Source: Desulfobulbaceae bacterium
GTDB taxonomy: Bacteria > Desulfobacterota > Desulfobulbia > Desulfobulbales > Desulfocapsaceae
Assembly (NCBI GenBank): GCA_003249645.1
Contig: QKIH01000090.1
Location: 1 to 64,000, forward strand
Direction: 5' to 3'
Length of the DNA: 64,000 nt
Shown: positions 58,901 through 64,000 of the stretch, in pieces
Numbering within the stretch: position 1 is the stretch's first letter
How the letters are laid out: every line of letters starts with the position of its first letter
The notes under the pieces: generated by a model
The model's input: only the letters and a program-made list of their open reading frames with translations
Database searches by the model: none
Told to the model about the DNA's origin: nothing
Translations under genes and position numbers: made by a program

Positions 58901-60901
58901 ATGTCATTATCGTTAAGAACAAAATTATTGCTGTCGCTGCTTGCCTCATCGATTATTCCAATTGTTCTTATTTGTGTCGTTCTTGGAATCAAGGTCAAAA
59001 ACTCTTCCATGGACACCTTTTTTAATAATGCTGGAATCGAGCTGAGTCATATTGAAAAGGCAATCAGTATATTTATTGACGAAACAAAAGCCAATACGGC
59101 CATGATGGCGAAACACCCTGCAGTTCTTGCCGCAGACGATAGCCTCAACTCTTTCATCGATAAAACAGAACCGTCCTCCAGTGCACAGTTAACCGCAGGA
59201 CCTGTAGAGCGTGCAATCCTTGATCTGGCAAACGATTTAGCAGACACTCACCAGAGCTATGTAGCCGTATATCTCGGAACAAAATTCGGTGGTTTTGCCA
59301 TGTCGGGAACCGACACCCTGCCGCCCGGCTATGACCCCAGAAAAAGACCATGGTATAAGGAAGCTTTGGATCATCAAGGCATCCCTTTGATCTCAAAAGC
59401 CTACCCGTCAACGACAGGAAGTGTTGTTATCACCGCCACCGAATCTGTGCAGGATAACAACGGCGTCTTAGGCGTGGTCGGCGTGGATGTTACGCTCGAT
59501 GGTCTCACCCAATTTATAAACACAATCAAAGTCGGCAAAACCGGATATGTCTTACTGGTTCAGGATGACGGCGTAATTCTTGCTGATCCAAGGGTATCAG
59601 ACAATAATTTTAAAAACCTCGGTGAACTGCCTGGTGACTATAAAGAACTGGCCGGTTTAAAAGAGGGCAACAAGATCGTTGAAATCAATGACCAGAGTTA
59701 TGCCGCCAGAGTCTTGACTTCAAGCAGTCTCGGCTGGAAGCTCATCGGTCTCGAAGAAAAGAAAACGATCATGGCAGATGTCTATTCGATGCTGTTTATC
59801 ATCGCTGGTATAGGTGGACTCATAGCGGCTGCATTTATGGTATTTGGTATTTTTCTCGCCGGTTCCCTGGCAAAGCCAATAGTTACAACAACGAGAATGA
59901 TCAAGGATATCGCGGAAGGCGAAGGAGATCTGACCAAGAGGCTGGACGTTACTTCAAAAGATGAGCTAGGCCAGTTGGCACAGTGGTTTAATCAGTTTCT
60001 CGACAGCCTCCAGAAAATCATTGGCGATATCGCCTCCCATGCGGCAGTAGTAGACGGCTCATCGGGAAAACTGCTTAATATCGCATCAAAACTAGCGGTG
60101 AATGCCGGACAGACCTCTGAAAAAGCACAATCAGTCGTTAAATCCACCGCTGAAATGAATGATAATATGAGCACCATTGCCTCCACCATGGAAGAAACAA
60201 CCAACAATACCACCATGGTTGCAGCCGCTGTAGAGGAGATGGCAGCAACGATTAACGAAATTGCCCAGAATTCAGAGAAAGCCCGATCCGTTTCAGAAGG
60301 TGCTGTGACCCAGGCCACCAGTGCTTCAGTAAAGGTGAATGAACTGGGAGAAGCGGCAAATGCAATCAGCGCAGTGACAGAGACCATCACTGAAATCTCC
60401 GAACAGACCAATCTGCTGGCCTTAAACGCCACCATTGAAGCGGCCAGAGCAGGAGAGGCAGGTAAAGGCTTTGCAGTTGTCGCCAACGAGATCAAAGAAC
60501 TTGCCAAGCAGACAGCCGAGGCAACAGCAGAAATAAAGGCCAAGATAGAAGGCGTTCAGGACAACACTAATACAACCGTAAAAGAAATAGAGTCAATCGG
60601 CAGTGTTATCCACGATATCAATGATATTATTTCAACCATTGCAACGGCCATCGAAGAACAGTCAGCAGCTACAAATGAAATATCAACCAATGTCACCCAG
60701 GCTTCCCATGGTATTGAAGAGGTAAACCAGAAAATATCTGAAGGGACAGTGGTGATTGATGAGATTTCAACCGAGGTGTCAACAGTTAACAATTCAGCAA
60801 CGGAAATTTCTGAAAACAGTACAAGTATTGAACAGAACTCCAACGAATTGAAACAGCTGGCAAATGAACTGAATACAATTATCAAAAGATTTAAATTCTA
60901 G
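58901..60901 (+). CDS. Methyl-accepting chemotaxis protein with dCache sensor
   Basis: dCache-like periplasmic domain, HAMP, MCP signalling domain (EQTNLLALNATIEAARAGEAGKGFAVVANEIKELAKQT); ATG 58901 preceded by GGAG. Confidence 0.93.
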   Translation: MSLSLRTKLLLSLLASSIIPIVLICVVLGIKVKNSSMDTFFNNAGIELSHIEKAISIFIDETKANTAMMAKHPAVLAADDSLNSFIDKTEPSSSAQLTAGPVERAILDLANDLADTHQSYVAVYLGTKFGGFAMSGTDTLPPGYDPRKRPWYKEALDHQGIPLISKAYPSTTGSVVITATESVQDNNGVLGVVGVDVTLDGLTQFINTIKVGKTGYVLLVQDDGVILADPRVSDNNFKNLGELPGDYKELAGLKEGNKIVEINDQSYAARVLTSSSLGWKLIGLEEKKTIMADVYSMLFIIAGIGGLIAAAFMVFGIFLAGSLAKPIVTTTRMIKDIAEGEGDLTKRLDVTSKDELGQLAQWFNQFLDSLQKIIGDIASHAAVVDGSSGKLLNIASKLAVNAGQTSEKAQSVVKSTAEMNDNMSTIASTMEETTNNTTMVAAAVEEMAATINEIAQNSEKARSVSEGAVTQATSASVKVNELGEAANAISAVTETITEISEQTNLLALNATIEAARAGEAGKGFAVVANEIKELAKQTAEATAEIKAKIEGVQDNTNTTVKEIESIGSVIHDINDIISTIATAIEEQSAATNEISTNVTQASHGIEEVNQKISEGTVVIDEISTEVSTVNNSATEISENSTSIEQNSNELKQLANELNTIIKRFKF

Positions 60902-60910
60902 TACCACACA

Positions 60911-61093
60911 GCTCTATGCATCTGGGGAGATAGCGTAGAGAGATCACAGTGATTGCTGGGCCTTAACGGTTCAGTAATCACTGTGATTAAATGCATAAGG
61001 GATTTGGTGCGAACCAACGAAAGCGCCTTGTGAGATCACCTATCCCTTGCTTGAAAAGACTGTAAAATCAGTCTACCGAGGCAGAAGCTCCAA
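60911..61093 (+). ncRNA. Structured RNA candidate resembling HEARO / IS200-IS605-associated omegaRNA (orphan)
   Basis: Perfect 12-bp hairpin ATCACAGTGATT/AATCACTGTGAT inside ATGCAT/ATGCAT; AAGGGAT/ATCCCTT stem enclosing TTGGT-GCGA-ACCAA; GACTG-N6-CAGTC; 3' end ACCGAGGCAGAAGCTCC. Confidence 0.5.
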
Positions 61094-62359
61094 TCATCTG
61101 ACGCTTGCCTTAATTGCAAGGTTTGCCCATTTCAGGGCGTCAAGGTAGCGAGGCATCAGATCATCAGAATCTATGCCTAATTGGGCCAAAATGGCACCTA
61201 CTGCCGACCAGTTGGAATTTTCCATACTAACCGCCAACTTTAACCAGAGGGAAAGGTCTGTATCCTCACCCGTCAGCGTCATCCTGATTTCTTCATCAAG
61301 AACCGGCAGCCACCCCATAATAAAGTTCATCGGCATTTGATACAACGAATCCAGAAGGGAAAACAATCCCAGAAGAAACAGCCTGTTGGCCTCTCTTTCA
61401 ATGAGCAATGTATTGCCGATGTTCTGCAAAAATTTTGCCCGGAGCAGGGAAAGCCTCAATAATTCCTTGGTTACGTGCGACTGCGCTATATCAGAGAGGA
61501 TTATTATCTTCAGCCACTGTGTAAGATGTTCCAATCCCAGGTATACTACTGCCTGTTTCAGTGAGGTTACATTCTGGACCAGCCCGTAAACCGGGTTGTT
61601 GAGCAGTTTAAGAAGACGTACGCTGAGTGAGGCATCCTTTGACACGATGTCGGATATTACATCAAAATCGAGATCTTTTCTGCAGAGCATCTCAAGAATT
61701 TCAAACCGCACCAACTCACCCGACGGAATCTCACGTATTTTGTGAATTTTAGGTTTCTGGAAAAAGAAACCCTGAAAGAGGCCAAAGCCAAGCTCCCGGG
61801 CTTTGCCAAACTGTTCCTGAGTTTCAATCTTTTTGGCAAGACAGATAGAGCCGAGATCGGCTGCAGCAGCCAGGTTCCTTTTCAATTCTTCCTCACCCAT
61901 GACAAGCATGTTGAATGTCATCATGTCAGATCGGCGATAGATCTCAACATTAGCCGGATGAGCCTTATAATCATCGATGGATATTGAATATCCTGCCTCA
62001 ACCAGCTTTCGCACCTCATCTGCAAGATCCTGACTGAAACAATCCTTATCCGCCAGTTGAACAATGACAAATTCCGGATGCAGGGCATAGGCGAAGTTCT
62101 GGAAGATAGCTTCTTCCGTAAAGTTTATAATAACCTTGGCCTTGCCAAGATTTTGATCGGGACAACAGCTGATGCCTGAAATTACTTCCCTTGTGGCCTC
62201 AACCTCATTTCGATTGTCGAGCAAGAAGGTGTTGATCGATTCATTATCGCGAAAATAGATCTCATAACCCCAGACTTTTTGTTCTGCATTCAGCACAGGC
62301 TGATAAGCGAAAAAAGATTCCTGGTATATGCCCGAAGAGCTATCTGTCATATTGGTCAT
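61094..62359 (-). CDS. Degenerate EAL plus HDOD domain signalling protein (YuxH/CdgJ-like)
   Basis: AYQPVLNAEQKVWGYEIYFRD in place of canonical EAL; HDOD DASLSVRLLKLLNNPVYGLVQNVTSLKQAVVYLGLEHLTQWLKI. Confidence 0.88.
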   Translation of the reverse strand: MTNMTDSSSGIYQESFFAYQPVLNAEQKVWGYEIYFRDNESINTFLLDNRNEVEATREVISGISCCPDQNLGKAKVIINFTEEAIFQNFAYALHPEFVIVQLADKDCFSQDLADEVRKLVEAGYSISIDDYKAHPANVEIYRRSDMMTFNMLVMGEEELKRNLAAAADLGSICLAKKIETQEQFGKARELGFGLFQGFFFQKPKIHKIREIPSGELVRFEILEMLCRKDLDFDVISDIVSKDASLSVRLLKLLNNPVYGLVQNVTSLKQAVVYLGLEHLTQWLKIIILSDIAQSHVTKELLRLSLLRAKFLQNIGNTLLIEREANRLFLLGLFSLLDSLYQMPMNFIMGWLPVLDEEIRMTLTGEDTDLSLWLKLAVSMENSNWSAVGAILAQLGIDSDDLMPRYLDALKWANLAIKASVR

Positions 62360-62373
62360 TCCACTATAACTTA

Positions 62374-63966
62374 TCAGGAACTTGCTTGTTCACTGAAAAA
62401 GTACTGGTTTTTGCCGCTTGCTTTCGAATTGTACATCGCCTTGTCAGCCGCCTTAATGAGGGCCTCCCTTGAAGAGCCGTTATCAGGAAAAAGGGCTATT
62501 CCGACACTACCGGAGACAAGATATTTTTCTTTATTGTATGTTATTTCTTCCCGCAGGGCCGCTAATATTTTGACACCGACAGATTCAATTTCCGAAGGAG
62601 AGGAAACATCATCAAGAATAATGCCAAATTCATCACCGCCCAGTCGACATACCGTATCATACTTTCTACTGGTATCTTGCAGACGATGGGCAACTGTCTT
62701 CAATGTTAAATCCCCGGCGTGATGTCCCAGCTTGTCATTGATTTGTTTGAATCCATCAAGATCAATAAATAACACCGCCAGTTTCTCCCCTTTGCGTCTT
62801 GCTCTGGCTATTTTCTTACTCAGCTCTATATAAAAGAAGGACCGGTTGTTTAGGCCCGTCAGAGCGTCGTGATGCGCAAGATACTGAATCTGTTCCTCTC
62901 TGATTTTTCTCTCGGTTATATCCGTTATTGATCCGATAATGCCAATCGGCTCTCCGGATCCGTCAACATGACGATTCTTGTTAATGATAACGTGATGAAA
63001 GAGACCGTCACTGTACTTCACTGTCGTTTCATAATTCAGGGTCTTCCCTGACTCCAGGATCTCTCTGTCTGAGCTGACACTGAGCTTTATATCAGTGCTT
63101 TCCCTGCCGATATCTTCCACCTTTTTACCGAGAGCTTTCTCTTCCACAATGTCGAAAACCCTGCAGAACGCCGAATTAACTCGCCTGATTCGAAGATGGC
63201 GATCTTTGTAGAAAACAGGAAGAGGAAGAGTTTCAAAAAGCGTATCGAGAAAATCACTATTCATCTTCAATTCATCGGAGATTTTCTGCTGTTCCTGATA
63301 ACTTGCATCCAGCCTTTCAACCAGGGATTCGATTTCCCGTATGGCACTTACCTGCTCCCTGTTTTTTTCCTCCAGCACGAGATTGAGCGAGTTCAATGTT
63401 TCCCGCTGTTCCCGGTAGTTTTTCATGGCAATATTGACGAGCAGTCCAAATCCGATACTGAGAGCAGCTAAATCGATAAAACGATCACTGAGATGACGAA
63501 CCGTCGGACCATACTGCGGTATGGCCTCCGGAAACATAATTGCACAGAAATAAAGCAACAAAAGAAAGAAGAAAACCAGCACGAGCCCATACATAAACTG
63601 CCGCTGTTGAAGAATAATCGGCAACATTCCCGCTAAAGCGACAATTGCCGGAAACGCAATGCCGGTATAGCCACCAAGAGCGAACCAATCAACAGTAAGA
63701 GCGATCAGGATCACCAGAATATACAACCAGACAAGACCTGACCACATCTTCTCTTTCCTGCTTAAAACATACATCACAGTAAAAATAAGGAAAAACAGGA
63801 GGCTTACTGAAATGGCTATGAGCGGTAGGGTCAGCAACAGTGATGCAGCAAGAATTAACCCACTGATAACGCATGCCGCAAACGTGGAAGCACTGAAGCA
63901 CCTTCTCTCGATCGAAAAGACTTCTGAGGAGCCAAGAATGATATCACTCGAATACAATTTCATCAT
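62374..63966 (-). CDS. Membrane PAS-GGDEF diguanylate cyclase
   Basis: N-terminal TM helices, PAS domain, DALTGLNNRSFFYIEL and CRLGGDEFGIIL active-site motif. Confidence 0.92.
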   Translation of the reverse strand: MMKLYSSDIILGSSEVFSIERRCFSASTFAACVISGLILAASLLLTLPLIAISVSLLFFLIFTVMYVLSRKEKMWSGLVWLYILVILIALTVDWFALGGYTGIAFPAIVALAGMLPIILQQRQFMYGLVLVFFFLLLLYFCAIMFPEAIPQYGPTVRHLSDRFIDLAALSIGFGLLVNIAMKNYREQRETLNSLNLVLEEKNREQVSAIREIESLVERLDASYQEQQKISDELKMNSDFLDTLFETLPLPVFYKDRHLRIRRVNSAFCRVFDIVEEKALGKKVEDIGRESTDIKLSVSSDREILESGKTLNYETTVKYSDGLFHHVIINKNRHVDGSGEPIGIIGSITDITERKIREEQIQYLAHHDALTGLNNRSFFYIELSKKIARARRKGEKLAVLFIDLDGFKQINDKLGHHAGDLTLKTVAHRLQDTSRKYDTVCRLGGDEFGIILDDVSSPSEIESVGVKILAALREEITYNKEKYLVSGSVGIALFPDNGSSREALIKAADKAMYNSKASGKNQYFFSEQASS

Positions 63967-64000
63967 TGAGCATCAAAATAATAATTTGAAAGCGAAACAC

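Overview
Chromosomal window from what looks like a Gram-negative Desulfobacterota/Desulfobulbia-type bacterium (lineage is inference from gene content: FabL-type ENR, DUF362, DUF4080 radical SAM, many two-component and chemotaxis genes). Main blocks: (i) trmFO, then a LytTR/LytS two-component system followed by a CstA/BtsT-like transporter with a candidate LytTR operator; (ii) a ten-gene minus-strand L-arabinose locus (araA, ChvE/XylF-type importer, araB, araD, YtfQRT-YjfF-type importer) with a divergent LacI-family regulator and clear operator repeats; (iii) a YczE-like protein, MBL-fold protein, NlpC/P60, QmcA/NfeD, and a divergent ZnuA/Zur pair with strong palindromes; (iv) a T7 gp4/Twinkle-like Zn-finger/TOPRIM/RecA protein with a degraded TOPRIM, tightly linked to a 1113-aa repeat-CNB-PilZ protein; (v) housekeeping genes (maf, fabL-like, serA-like, waaA, cyclophilin-FKBP fusion, trpS, dnaK, grpE); (vi) a signalling island (hybrid kinases, NtrC-type regulator, candidate sigma-54 promoter, two chemoreceptors, degenerate EAL-HDOD, GGDEF). 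The least expected signals are the helicase/second-messenger operon, a highly structured omegaRNA/HEARO-like element at about 60.91-61.09 kb, and the NtrC-sigma54-chemoreceptor cassette. No tRNA, rRNA, CRISPR array or intact transposase was recognised. All family assignments are from reading the translations, not from database searches.
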